DNA from: Lachnospiraceae bacterium
GTDB taxonomy: Bacteria; Bacillota; Clostridia; Lachnospirales; Lachnospiraceae
Length of the DNA stretch: 64,000 nucleotides
Reading direction: 5' to 3'
NCBI GenBank assembly: GCA_016283275.1
Contig: JAEEMP010000038.1
Coordinates: forward strand, 26,785-90,784
In this document: one piece after another, positions 45,318-53,490 of the stretch
How the letters are laid out: each line of letters opens with the position of its first letter
How positions within the stretch are numbered: the stretch's first letter is position 1
Translations under genes and position numbers: made by a program
Notes under the pieces: generated by a model
What the model was told of the DNA's origin: nothing
The model's input: the letters and a program-made list of their open reading frames with translations, nothing else
The model's database searches: none

Positions 45318-46379
45318 ATGAGTGAAAATAAAATTTTGCTGTCGATCATCATTCCGTTGTTCAATAAGCTCCAATATGTAGAGAAGTGCATGGACGGTCT
45401 TATTGAAAACAGATTTGACGGTATGCAGATCATTATTGTCAATGATGAATCTACCGACGGAAGCGATGCTGTATGCAAAGAATATGCCCAAAAGTATGAT
45501 TTTATCACTGTTATCGATCAAAAGAATATGGGTCTGGCAGGTGCCAGAAATACAGGCATGAAATATGCTGAGGGTGAATATATCACGTTTCTGGATGCCG
45601 ATGATTATATCGATCAGGGTGCATATGAGACGATGATGAAGAGAATTACCGAAGGCGGCTATGATATATTACAGTACGGCTTACGCTTACTTGTTGAAGG
45701 AAAGGAACCCGAGGACGCTCCGACGGTTGAAGAAGACACGGAGTTTATCGGCGACGAAGTCAAAACACTTGTAAATACGCTTATAACTCAAAAAAACGCA
45801 AAAGAAAAAGAATTGTCATGTATCTATAATTGTTGCAGTGCCTGCAATCATATATACAGAACGAGTCTTATAAAAGATAATGATATGTCATTTTTTGCAT
45901 TCTGGAACAATGAAGATGACATACTTTTTAACATCAGGATATATCAGCTGGCCAAGAGGATACTGATAGTCAAAGATTGTTATTATAACTACATAATGGC
46001 CTCCGATTCCATGTCAAGAGAACACAGGTATGTGGGAAACATATACGATAAGCGCATTGCTTCTTACGACTGGTATAAGGAGCAGCTTGAAAAGATTAAT
46101 GCCGATAAGGAAACTGCGCGCAATTATCTCGGAGTGCATAAGCGCACAAGCATATTGTATTCACTCTATGATGTTACGCAGGAAAAATGCCCGTTGTCCA
46201 AACAGGAAAGTATCGATTATCTTTTGTCGATCTATGACAGAGAGAAAAATATCATCGACAGATCATATTACAGTGATGCCGGCCGTATCGATAAGCTTTA
46301 TTTAAATCTGTTCAGACGCGGACATATAGAATTATTATATTTCATAAACAGAAATCTGCTTAAAAAGTACAGAAGATAG
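45318..46379 (+). CDS. GT2 family glycosyltransferase
   Basis: A 353-residue GT-A enzyme with LSIIIPLFNKLQYVEKCMDG, IIVNDESTDGSD, NMGLAGARNTGMKYAEGEY and the metal-binding FLDADDYIDQG. The C-terminal half is variable, as expected for the acceptor part. It is in the same run of genes as the aminotransferase. Confidence 0.92.
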   Translation: MSENKILLSIIIPLFNKLQYVEKCMDGLIENRFDGMQIIIVNDESTDGSDAVCKEYAQKYDFITVIDQKNMGLAGARNTGMKYAEGEYITFLDADDYIDQGAYETMMKRITEGGYDILQYGLRLLVEGKEPEDAPTVEEDTEFIGDEVKTLVNTLITQKNAKEKELSCIYNCCSACNHIYRTSLIKDNDMSFFAFWNNEDDILFNIRIYQLAKRILIVKDCYYNYIMASDSMSREHRYVGNIYDKRIASYDWYKEQLEKINADKETARNYLGVHKRTSILYSLYDVTQEKCPLSKQESIDYLLSIYDREKNIIDRSYYSDAGRIDKLYLNLFRRGHIELLYFINRNLLKKYRR

Positions 46380-46389
46380 AGGATGTAGG

Positions 46390-47079
46390 ATGATTCTTGT
46401 TGAATTTACCGGGCTTCCCGGATGCGGAAAGACCACTTTATGCGATAAACTCGAAGATGAACTTGCAAACAGGGATATTCGCGTATGTAATCTTCAAAAA
46501 GAAAAAGAGATAAAGAATATATTCGGAAGGCTTTCATATTCTTTATATATCAGAAAAGTAAAAAAAGCAGAATGCAATAATGTTTTAAATGCGGAAATCC
46601 GCAAAATGAACGATCTTCTCGGGATAAAAGGGACGGATCACTGGGAAGAAAAGATCCTTGAGGCTAATTTTAGATGCATAGAAGCCGAAAAAAAGGGAGA
46701 ACAGGTCGCTTTATTTGATGAAGGCTGCATTCAGTATATCGTATCTTTGCTGGCGGATGCTGATGTCGATGAAAGACAATATAATATCATAAAAGAAATT
46801 GAGAAGACTGTTTACGGATCACGTACGATCATCATCGATTGCATTCTGGATGAGGAGACAAGTCTTGACCGGATCAACAGCCGCGGCAGGTGGTGCTGCG
46901 GTGTTCATGATACGGACAGGGAAGGCGGACTAGCCATATTACGTCATAGGAGATCAAATATCGATAATATTATAAAAAAACTTGAAAATGTAAAAATGAT
47001 CAAAGTTTCCACCAAAGACAGCGACAGTGATAAAACTCTTAACGAAGTGTTGGATGCCATAAGCACAAACCTGAATTGA
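46390..47079 (+). CDS. P-loop nucleoside/nucleotide kinase-like protein
   Basis: A 229-residue P-loop protein with Walker A FTGLPGCGKTTLCDKL near residues 6-21, a likely lid region DRINSRGRWCCGVHD and a central acidic strand (VALFDEGCIQYI). It resembles thymidylate-kinase-like and sulfotransferase/kinase proteins found in capsule clusters. The phosphate acceptor (nucleotide, sugar or lipid) is unknown. Confidence 0.7.
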   Translation: MILVEFTGLPGCGKTTLCDKLEDELANRDIRVCNLQKEKEIKNIFGRLSYSLYIRKVKKAECNNVLNAEIRKMNDLLGIKGTDHWEEKILEANFRCIEAEKKGEQVALFDEGCIQYIVSLLADADVDERQYNIIKEIEKTVYGSRTIIIDCILDEETSLDRINSRGRWCCGVHDTDREGGLAILRHRRSNIDNIIKKLENVKMIKVSTKDSDSDKTLNEVLDAISTNLN

Positions 47080-47091
47080 AAGAGGATAAAA

Positions 47092-47658
47092 ATGCTTGCT
47101 ACATTTATTTACAATACATGTAAAAAATCCACAAAAGAGTATATTTGTTCGGATATAGACAGATTCTTAAAGTGGGATGAAGAACATAAAAATAGATCGT
47201 TAAATAAAAAACTTAAGTATTTAATGAATAGCAGACCGTTTAAGAATGTATTTTATTACAGACTCCGCAAAGAATCGACCTTTGTAAAGATACTTGTGAA
47301 AATATGTAAGGTGTTTCACCGTCCCTGCCAGACAATAGAAATCGGCGGAGAGATAGGTAAGGGCTTTTTGGTTTCTCACAATTGCTCGATAATAATGGTT
47401 AATAAAGCGGGAGATAATTTCCGGGTCGGGCCCGGCGTTGTGATCGGAAGGGTAGGACAGAATTTCCCGACTTTCGGAAATAATGTATATATTGCCGCGA
47501 ACAGTACGGTTATCGGTAATGTGCATATAGGCGATAATGTAATAGTCGGCGCGGGATCGGTCATTACGAAAGACGTTCCCGATAATACTGTTGTTGCAGG
47601 AAATCCGCAACGAATATTAAGAGAGATTTCCGAAGAGGATTATAATGAGATAAAATAA
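47092..47658 (+). CDS. Hexapeptide-repeat acyltransferase (serine acetyltransferase-like)
   Basis: A 188-residue left-handed beta-helix acyltransferase. The hexapeptide repeats run over about residues 80-180, e.g. [53 protein letters not shown] and the closing [10 protein letters not shown]. It resembles CysE and EPS O-acetyltransferases; the His in VSHN is the likely base. As the last gene of the EPS run it probably O-acetylates a sugar of the repeat unit. Confidence 0.85.
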   Translation: MLATFIYNTCKKSTKEYICSDIDRFLKWDEEHKNRSLNKKLKYLMNSRPFKNVFYYRLRKESTFVKILVKICKVFHRPCQTIEIGGEIGKGFLVSHNCSIIMVNKAGDNFRVGPGVVIGRVGQNFPTFGNNVYIAANSTVIGNVHIGDNVIVGAGSVITKDVPDNTVVAGNPQRILREISEEDYNEIK

Positions 47659-47724
47659 TCGCCTTTTATAGATCGCAATATGATTGAAGAAACGAGGTTT
47701 TAGTAAAAAGAGGCAGGAAGTCGG

Positions 47725-48525
47725 TTAAATAACAGGAAGCGATATTATAAAATTCGTTCCCTTCCCGATCTCGCTTTCGCAACTTATTTCTCCGCCGTGT
47801 CTTTCCACTATGGCTTTAGCGATCGCAAGGCCTAAACCGCTTCCCGAGGCTTTTCCTTCGGGGGTGCGGGCATCGGAGACAGTATAGGTACGTGTAAAAA
47901 GATTGGGGATGGCTTCTTTGGGAATGCCGTTTCCCGTATCGCTTACCGTGATCATGACTTTATCGGATCCTTTCATATACGCAGAAAGCGTTATGGAAGG
48001 ATCTTTTGTATCTTTTGAATATTTGGCCGCATTTGTCATAAGATTGTCGAGGACTCGTAAGAACTTCTGAGTATCGGCTTTTATAATACAGTTCAGATCT
48101 CCGGGGACATCAAGTTTCATATCGAATTCATCGTAACGTTTATCGACTATCGCATCGTAGAAATATTCTTCAAGAAAAGGTCCCAGTTTAAGCTTTGTAA
48201 ATTCCATCGGACGGGCCTTGTCTTCGACACAGAAAAGATAGTACATATCATTGATAAGGTCTTCCAGAGTCTTTGTACGCCTGTCCACCAAAGCAATCGT
48301 TTTCTTAAGATCGTCTTCGGTAAGTTCCGCACCCGAATTTACAAGGTCAATGGCACCCCTTATCGCGGTTATGGGTGCACGAAGATCGTGTGAGATGTTG
48401 GCAAGCATCATCTCACGCTCTTTTTGCAGTTCGGAAAGCTTTAAGTTGGCTTCCATCAACTGTTTTGTAAGTTCTTCTATTTTTGCATTCTCCAAAGAAG
48501 GAGAGACAAATGCTTTGTTTTTCAA
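47725..48525 (-). CDS. Soluble sensor histidine kinase
   Basis: A 266-residue histidine kinase without membrane segments. A short coiled coil (residues 10-40) precedes the HisKA box LANISHDLRAPITAIRG with acceptor His46. The HATPase domain has NLMTNAAKYS, DTGNGIP and GSGLGLAIAK. It has no sensing domain, so its input must come from a partner, possibly the HPr-kinase-like protein encoded two genes upstream. It ends an operon of three genes on the minus strand. Confidence 0.9.
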   Translation of the reverse strand: MKNKAFVSPSLENAKIEELTKQLMEANLKLSELQKEREMMLANISHDLRAPITAIRGAIDLVNSGAELTEDDLKKTIALVDRRTKTLEDLINDMYYLFCVEDKARPMEFTKLKLGPFLEEYFYDAIVDKRYDEFDMKLDVPGDLNCIIKADTQKFLRVLDNLMTNAAKYSKDTKDPSITLSAYMKGSDKVMITVSDTGNGIPKEAIPNLFTRTYTVSDARTPEGKASGSGLGLAIAKAIVERHGGEISCESEIGKGTNFIISLPVI

Positions 48526-48533
48526 GATACGCC

Positions 48534-49223
48534 CTACTTTCCGGTGAATTTATAACCCTTTGACCATACGGTCTCGATAAGATTTTCGGTTTCAAAATCA
48601 ACTTCCAGTTTTTTACGAAGCCTGCTTACATTGACCATGACCGAGCGTCTGTCCGCATCATCGTAATAACCGAAGAGTGCCATGCCCAGTTCTTCGAAGG
48701 TTACGTCTTTTCCTGGACGCTCTGCCATGTATACAAGCACGTCAAATTCTCTGTTTGTAAGACCCAGATCTTCGCCTTTAAACAGTGCTTTGTGAGCCAT
48801 TTTATCTATAACGAAATTTCCGAATATAAGCTGACCCGTCGTGTTTTTTTCCTTCTGCATCATTGTGACGCGGCGGATGATGACGTCGATCCTTGCCTTT
48901 AACTCTTTAAGGCTGTACGGTTTTATCATGTAGTCGTCGGCACCGGTTACAAGCCCTTCGATCTTATCGTCTTCGCTCGTTTTGCCGGTTAAGAAGATGA
49001 TAGGTGTATTTGAAGCTTTTCTGATCTCTCTGCACAGAGTATATCCGTCAAGCCCGGGCATCATCACATCCAAAACGATACAATCGGGTTTGGACTTATT
49101 TACGACAGATATACATTCACGAGAATTGGAACAGGTTATCACTTTGTAACCTTCGGATACGAAAAACTTTTCGTTTATCAAAAGGACTTCCTTGTCGTCA
49201 TCCACAAAAAGAACTGTTGCCAT
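48534..49223 (-). CDS. OmpR-family response regulator
   Basis: A 229-residue regulator: receiver domain with acidic pair near residues 8-10, acceptor Asp52 (VLDVMMP) and Lys in YMIKPYS, followed by a winged-helix OmpR-type DNA-binding domain (about 130-229) with RSVMVNVSRLRKKLE. It lies nine bases from the kinase gene, which is its obvious partner. Target genes are unknown; the adjacent EPS/RiPP cluster is a candidate. Confidence 0.92.
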   Translation of the reverse strand: MATVLFVDDDKEVLLINEKFFVSEGYKVITCSNSRECISVVNKSKPDCIVLDVMMPGLDGYTLCREIRKASNTPIIFLTGKTSEDDKIEGLVTGADDYMIKPYSLKELKARIDVIIRRVTMMQKEKNTTGQLIFGNFVIDKMAHKALFKGEDLGLTNREFDVLVYMAERPGKDVTFEELGMALFGYYDDADRRSVMVNVSRLRKKLEVDFETENLIETVWSKGYKFTGK

Positions 49224-49232
49224 ACTGCCTCC

Positions 49233-50135
49233 TTAGATCGTATCGATTATTGTCATAACTTTTTCGTATATTTCTGTCCTGCTGTCGACATTTTTAGGTC
49301 TTCTGACTGCGTATATCGGGATAAGGCCCGCAAGATCAAGGCACATTTGAAATGTATATTGATTCCTGTTGTGCTGCTTTAACAGTCGTTCTATAAAAAG
49401 CGAGACATACAGATAATTGACCTTCTCAAGACCTGTTACTTCACGAACCTGAACATCTGGATCGTCATCCTTTGCATGCTCCATAAAAATGAGTGCCTTT
49501 ACGGGGATAGGGTAATCGGGAAAGAACTCTGTCCACGGTACGGCGAATTTATCCTTGTCCTCATCTATATATATAAGGTCGTCTAAATTAAGGTCTTTTT
49601 CTTCGACTACATCCCTGCACAATTTCCTAAACGGATAACAGGGATGTGCATACGCTTTACCGCCTTTTACGGCTACCATGCTCGTATCGTCGGCGAGAAA
49701 TTTAAGCCCGTTGTCCAAAAGCGATGTGGTAAGGGTGGATTTACCGCTTCCGCTCGAACCACTCAATAAAAATGCACCTTTATCGTTATATACGGCTGAG
49801 CAGTGTATTATCGGAGATCTTCTTTCAAAAAAGAGCATAGCCATACCCCAGCCGAGTATATAATTGCCGAGATTTGTGTGATCGCGACCCTCTTTTTTTT
49901 CATAGATTATAGTTTTTTCATCGGGGATATAAAGGTAACAACAGTAATTGGAAAGATAACTTTCTTTTTCGGCTATGTAACTGTAACATTCCTTATCATG
50001 CTTAAACTCGTCCGGCATTTTGCCTTCTTTTACGGTGATCGTATTGTCGGGATCGGGATTTCCGTCACCTTTGACCGGCTGATAGAGTTCTATATCGGAA
50101 ACAATATCCATGCAATAGATTCTGTAATGATACAT
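49233..50135 (-). CDS. HPr-kinase-like P-loop protein, paralogue of the lasso precursor kinase
   Basis: A 300-residue protein paralogous along its length to the kinase at 32188. Shared are the N-terminal YRIY...SDIELY, IIHCSAV with His111, the P-loop SGSSGSGKST at 125-134, FLADDTSMVA, and a YIDEDKDKFA stretch almost identical in both. It is not next to a precursor gene; instead it is the first gene of an operon with the two-component pair. It may phosphorylate a peptide or protein, or act as a sensor for the histidine kinase. The ATG at 50135 is preceded by AAAGGGG; an in-frame start 13 codons upstream is less likely. Confidence 0.82.
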   Translation of the reverse strand: MYHYRIYCMDIVSDIELYQPVKGDGNPDPDNTITVKEGKMPDEFKHDKECYSYIAEKESYLSNYCCYLYIPDEKTIIYEKKEGRDHTNLGNYILGWGMAMLFFERRSPIIHCSAVYNDKGAFLLSGSSGSGKSTLTTSLLDNGLKFLADDTSMVAVKGGKAYAHPCYPFRKLCRDVVEEKDLNLDDLIYIDEDKDKFAVPWTEFFPDYPIPVKALIFMEHAKDDDPDVQVREVTGLEKVNYLYVSLFIERLLKQHNRNQYTFQMCLDLAGLIPIYAVRRPKNVDSRTEIYEKVMTIIDTI

Positions 50136-50165
50136 ATGATTCCCCTTTACATCTGATACGTTGAT

Positions 50166-50194
50166 ATTATACATTTTTATGGGCTTTAAAGCAA
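50166..50194 (-). promoter_or_regulatory. Promoter of the kinase/two-component operon
   Basis: On the minus strand a perfect TATAAT follows TTGCTT after 17 bases, about 30 bases before the ATG at 50135. The -10 is strong, the -35 weak. Confidence 0.6.
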
Positions 50195-50211
50195 TCTTAA
50201 GACTTTCTTCA

Positions 50212-50239
50212 TTGACAGTTCTATTATTGATGATATAAC
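50212..50239 (+). promoter_or_regulatory. Promoter of the GntR/ABC operon
   Basis: A perfect TTGACA and TATAAC are spaced 16 bases apart. The expected start of transcription falls inside the palindrome at 50239-50261. Confidence 0.75.
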
Positions 50240-50261
50240 TGTATTAAGACAGTTAATACAG
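50239..50261. promoter_or_regulatory. Operator of the YtrA-type regulator
   Basis: A perfect inverted repeat with 9-base arms (CTGTATTAA and TTAATACAG) and a 5-base centre. It begins at the end of the -10 box and covers the expected start of transcription, the usual place for autorepression by a YtrA-type GntR protein. Confidence 0.8.
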
Positions 50262-50287
50262 ACACGTTCATCGGAAAGGAGAAGGCT

Positions 50288-50644
50288 TTGATAGAGCTTA
50301 ATTACAGGGATTCAAAACCCATATACGAACAGATAGAAGATTCCTATAAAAAGCTCATAATGAACGGTGCTTTGAAGGCAGATGAAAAACTTCCTTCGGT
50401 AAGGTCGCTTGCGACCAAGCTTTCGATCAATCCCAATACGATCCAAAGGGCTTATAATGAGCTTGAAGCCGCCGGATACCTGTACTCGGTTCCGGGTAAG
50501 GGAAGTTACGTGGCATCCAAACCCAAAGCCAACAAAGAGCGTATTGAGGGATTAAAGGCACGTATCAGAGAGTTGATAGAGGAATTAAGATATTACAATA
50601 TCTCGGATGAAGAGATATTTGAAATGGTCAGGGAGGGGCTTTAA
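50288..50644 (+). CDS. YtrA-type GntR transcriptional regulator
   Basis: A 118-residue repressor: GntR winged helix at residues 10-78 (KLPSVRSLATKLSINPNTIQ and GYLYSVPGKGSYV) followed by a short C-terminal helix pair for dimerisation, the mark of the YtrA subfamily. It is encoded directly before an ABC transporter, with the stop overlapping the next start. The palindrome before the gene is the likely operator. TTG is the start codon, with AAAGGAG about eight bases upstream. Confidence 0.92.
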   Translation: MIELNYRDSKPIYEQIEDSYKKLIMNGALKADEKLPSVRSLATKLSINPNTIQRAYNELEAAGYLYSVPGKGSYVASKPKANKERIEGLKARIRELIEELRYYNISDEEIFEMVREGL

Positions 50645-51540
50645 TGATAAAAGTTGAAAATCTCGTTAAAACCTTTGGCGATTTTAAGGCTTTGGACGAG
50701 GCAAACGTTAAGGTTGAAAACGGCTCCGTGTACGGTCTTGTGGGACCGAACGGCGCAGGTAAGTCAACACTTATTCGCCATTTGACGGGTGTATATAAAC
50801 AGGACAGCGGCGAAGTTTATGTGGACGACGAAAAGGTGTGGGAAAATCCCAAAGTCAAAGGGAAGATCGCAGCAATCCCGGATAACTGGTTTTTCTTTAA
50901 CACGGCGCCCATAAGTGAAATGATGCGCTTTTATAAGGGCATGTACAGTAATTTCTCGGAAGAGAGGTTTAATAAGCTTAAAGAAGCTTTTGATATCGAC
51001 ATTAAAAAGGGCATCAAGTATCTGTCAAAAGGTATGCAGAAGCAGGCGGCATTCTGGCTTGCTCTTTCCACCATGCCCGATTATCTTATTCTTGACGAGC
51101 CGGTCGACGGACTCGATCCCGTAATGAGAAGACGCGTATGGAGCCTTATAATGGACGATGTTGCCGAAAGAGGCACTACGGTCCTGGTTTCTTCCCACAA
51201 TTTAAGAGAGCTTGAAGATGTCTGCGATCATGTGGGCATCATGAACAGAGGAAAAGTCGTACTTGAAAGAAGCTTAAGCGAACTTCAGGACAACATGGTA
51301 AAACTTCAGGTGGTATTTAAGGAAGATATGACGGAGGTTCCTTCGGACATTCCGATGCTTCACGATTCGGTCATGGGCAGGGTTCACACGATGATAGTAA
51401 GAATGTGCCCCGAAGCAGCAGTAAAGTGCGTAAGCAAATATGAGCCTTTGCTTGTGGAGGCGGTTCCTTTGACTCTTGAAGAAATATTTGTATATGAGGT
51501 AGGAGGGCTTGAAGATGAGATCAAAAAACACATTGTTTAA
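50644..51540 (+). CDS. ABC transporter ATP-binding protein (YtrB-like)
   Basis: A 298-residue ATPase with Walker A GPNGAGKST at residues 34-42, a variant signature LSKGMQKQ near residue 121, Walker B YLILDEPVDGLDP and an H-loop SSHNLRE. The C-terminal 80 residues are the usual extension of this group. Together with the GntR regulator and the large permease it forms a regulated exporter; related Ytr systems respond to cell-wall-active agents. Substrate not known. Confidence 0.9.
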   Translation: MIKVENLVKTFGDFKALDEANVKVENGSVYGLVGPNGAGKSTLIRHLTGVYKQDSGEVYVDDEKVWENPKVKGKIAAIPDNWFFFNTAPISEMMRFYKGMYSNFSEERFNKLKEAFDIDIKKGIKYLSKGMQKQAAFWLALSTMPDYLILDEPVDGLDPVMRRRVWSLIMDDVAERGTTVLVSSHNLRELEDVCDHVGIMNRGKVVLERSLSELQDNMVKLQVVFKEDMTEVPSDIPMLHDSVMGRVHTMIVRMCPEAAVKCVSKYEPLLVEAVPLTLEEIFVYEVGGLEDEIKKHIV

Positions 51541-53455
51541 TAAGACCCTTTATCTTAAGCAGATCATGAGGATATGGCCGGTATGGTCCCTTGTATCATT
51601 AGGCGGTTTCTTTGTGGCTGTTGCTATGGCCATGAATGTCACTACTTTCAACGAAAGCCGTAACGATCTTATAAAGAATTTCAGATACGCATATTTTAAT
51701 GCGGCTTCCATCATGCCGGCCGTTATAATGGCATATGTGTGCATAATCTCGGTGTCGGTGTTTTCGTATCTTTTTTCGCGGAGAAGTGTTGATTTTATGC
51801 ACTCGATCCCGGTATCAAGAGGATGTCTCTATACATCCACCGTGCTTGCGGGGCTTACGATGACTGCGGGACCGTTCATTGTGTGGGAAGTGATCTTTTC
51901 GATAGGAGCTGCAACAAAGGGTATATTTTTATCCGGAGCGTTTTTTACCGCATTATGGTCGATAATATCATCAACGGTCATATTCTTTGCCATAGGTACA
52001 CTGGCTTCGCAGCTGGTGGGCCGCTTCTTTGCGCAGATAATGATGTACGGGGTGCTCAATTTCATCTTTGCGTTCGGTGAATCCATGATAGATTATTTTG
52101 CGAGAGGGTTTCTGTACGGAGTGCCCGAGCTTTTCACGCGCAAGCTTGAATTTCTGTCACCGGTCATCTACATAAGCAAACATACATATTATGCATCCGT
52201 TTATGACATCATATGGCCGATGGATATGGGAGCCGATGATGCTCTTCCCGGAAAATTCGAAGGGCTTGATGTATTGTCATATTATGCGATCGCGGGTCTT
52301 TTGATCCTGTTTATTTCATATTTTATCTATAAACAAAGAAAGAGTGAGGTAGCAAGCGAGGTTTTGGCATTCAATGCCTTAAAGCCCGTTATCCTCTATG
52401 TGCTTTCGGGTCTCGGAGCTGTGATCTCGACCTTTATCCTCTCGAGGCTTTTTGATTTTTCAAATTATCCTTTGTTCAGGCTTACAATGGTTTTACCGTT
52501 TATGCTTCTTTCAACAATTATATGTTATTTTGTGGGTAAGATGATCATTGAAAGAACGGTCCGGGTATTTACCTCAAGATCCATGATAAATGCTCTTATA
52601 TTTGCGGCCGTGATGATGTGCGGAACGTTCCTTCTTTCACTTGATATTCCGAAGATCCATGAGTATATTCCCGAAAGTTCGGACGTCGAGTTTGCATATG
52701 TGGAGTATCTGGACGACAGATACTGTATGTTTGAGGGTGAGGAAGGCCTTACGGAATGCGTAATGGATGTGCAGCGAAAGATCATTGACAATGGGCCTGC
52801 GCCATTATCGGAGTGGAAAGAAGTAAACGGCTATTATGGTATGTATTACGGATACGGTGTTGATCGGATCGATGAATATGCCGATAAGGTGCAAAATTCC
52901 CTTAGGATCACATATATTTTAAAAGACGGTTCCAAGGTGACCCGTTCATATCCTTTGATAGTATCAAAAGACAGGATAGAAGATCCCGATACCGTTGAAT
53001 ATGCGCTTGATAATCTTCTTAATCTCGAACCCATGCGCGAGAAGGAGTTTGTGATCGATACAACGCCTGTTGAATATGATATCTGGTGGGGAAATATTTA
53101 TTTTAACGACAATATCAACGGTGATTATAAAGACGTACAGATATCGAATCAGGATATGCCTTTGTTAAAAGAAGCAATGCTTAATGACTTACGTGAAGGC
53201 AATATAGATTGCTATAATATACTGTATTCTGATATTTACGAGGGTGATTACTCAATATCAGTCGATGTAAATCGTGCCGTATCACAATATTATTACAATG
53301 ATTATATGTACAGATACGGTAACGGAGAATATCAATATTATATGTATGATCAATGGGCGCAGTTCAATCTGTATCCCGGACTTGAAAATGTATGTAACAT
53401 GCTTTTGGATAAGGGCTACATAACTTCGGATGAGTATGAGGCCCTAAAGAAGTAA
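51515..53455 (+). CDS. Large ABC-type permease with extracytoplasmic C-terminal domain
   Basis: A 646-residue membrane protein. About twelve membrane segments lie in the first 390 residues (e.g. WPVWSLVSLGGFFVAVAMAM), in two blocks. A soluble C-terminal domain of about 240 residues follows, rich in Asp, Tyr and Asn (YYYNDYMYRYGNGEYQYY). It is the membrane partner of the preceding ATPase. The ATG at 51515 has AGGAGGG nine bases upstream; the gene overlaps the ATPase gene by 26 bases. A hairpin follows directly after the stop codon. Confidence 0.85.
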   Translation: MRSKNTLFNKTLYLKQIMRIWPVWSLVSLGGFFVAVAMAMNVTTFNESRNDLIKNFRYAYFNAASIMPAVIMAYVCIISVSVFSYLFSRRSVDFMHSIPVSRGCLYTSTVLAGLTMTAGPFIVWEVIFSIGAATKGIFLSGAFFTALWSIISSTVIFFAIGTLASQLVGRFFAQIMMYGVLNFIFAFGESMIDYFARGFLYGVPELFTRKLEFLSPVIYISKHTYYASVYDIIWPMDMGADDALPGKFEGLDVLSYYAIAGLLILFISYFIYKQRKSEVASEVLAFNALKPVILYVLSGLGAVISTFILSRLFDFSNYPLFRLTMVLPFMLLSTIICYFVGKMIIERTVRVFTSRSMINALIFAAVMMCGTFLLSLDIPKIHEYIPESSDVEFAYVEYLDDRYCMFEGEEGLTECVMDVQRKIIDNGPAPLSEWKEVNGYYGMYYGYGVDRIDEYADKVQNSLRITYILKDGSKVTRSYPLIVSKDRIEDPDTVEYALDNLLNLEPMREKEFVIDTTPVEYDIWWGNIYFNDNINGDYKDVQISNQDMPLLKEAMLNDLREGNIDCYNILYSDIYEGDYSISVDVNRAVSQYYYNDYMYRYGNGEYQYYMYDQWAQFNLYPGLENVCNMLLDKGYITSDEYEALKK

Positions 53456-53460
53456 AAAGA

Positions 53461-53489
53461 TTCCTGCGGTTTTGCCGCAGGAAATTTTA
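53461..53489 (+). terminator. Terminator-like hairpin after the permease gene
   Basis: A perfect 9-bp stem (TTCCTGCGG with CCGCAGGAA, 5-base loop) followed by a short T-rich stretch. The 3' arm contains the AGGAA that would serve as ribosome site for the next gene, so it may also control translation. Confidence 0.65.
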
Positions 53490-53490
53490 T

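Noticed and set aside
11358..47658. A recent mobile island carrying the EPS/RiPP genes
   Set aside because: No transposase, integrase, tRNA target or flanking direct repeat was recognised at either side, so transfer cannot be supported from this window.
49233..50135. A genuine HPr kinase/phosphorylase of carbon catabolite control
   Set aside because: The N-terminal HprK domain is missing, and the protein matches the lasso precursor kinase along its full length.
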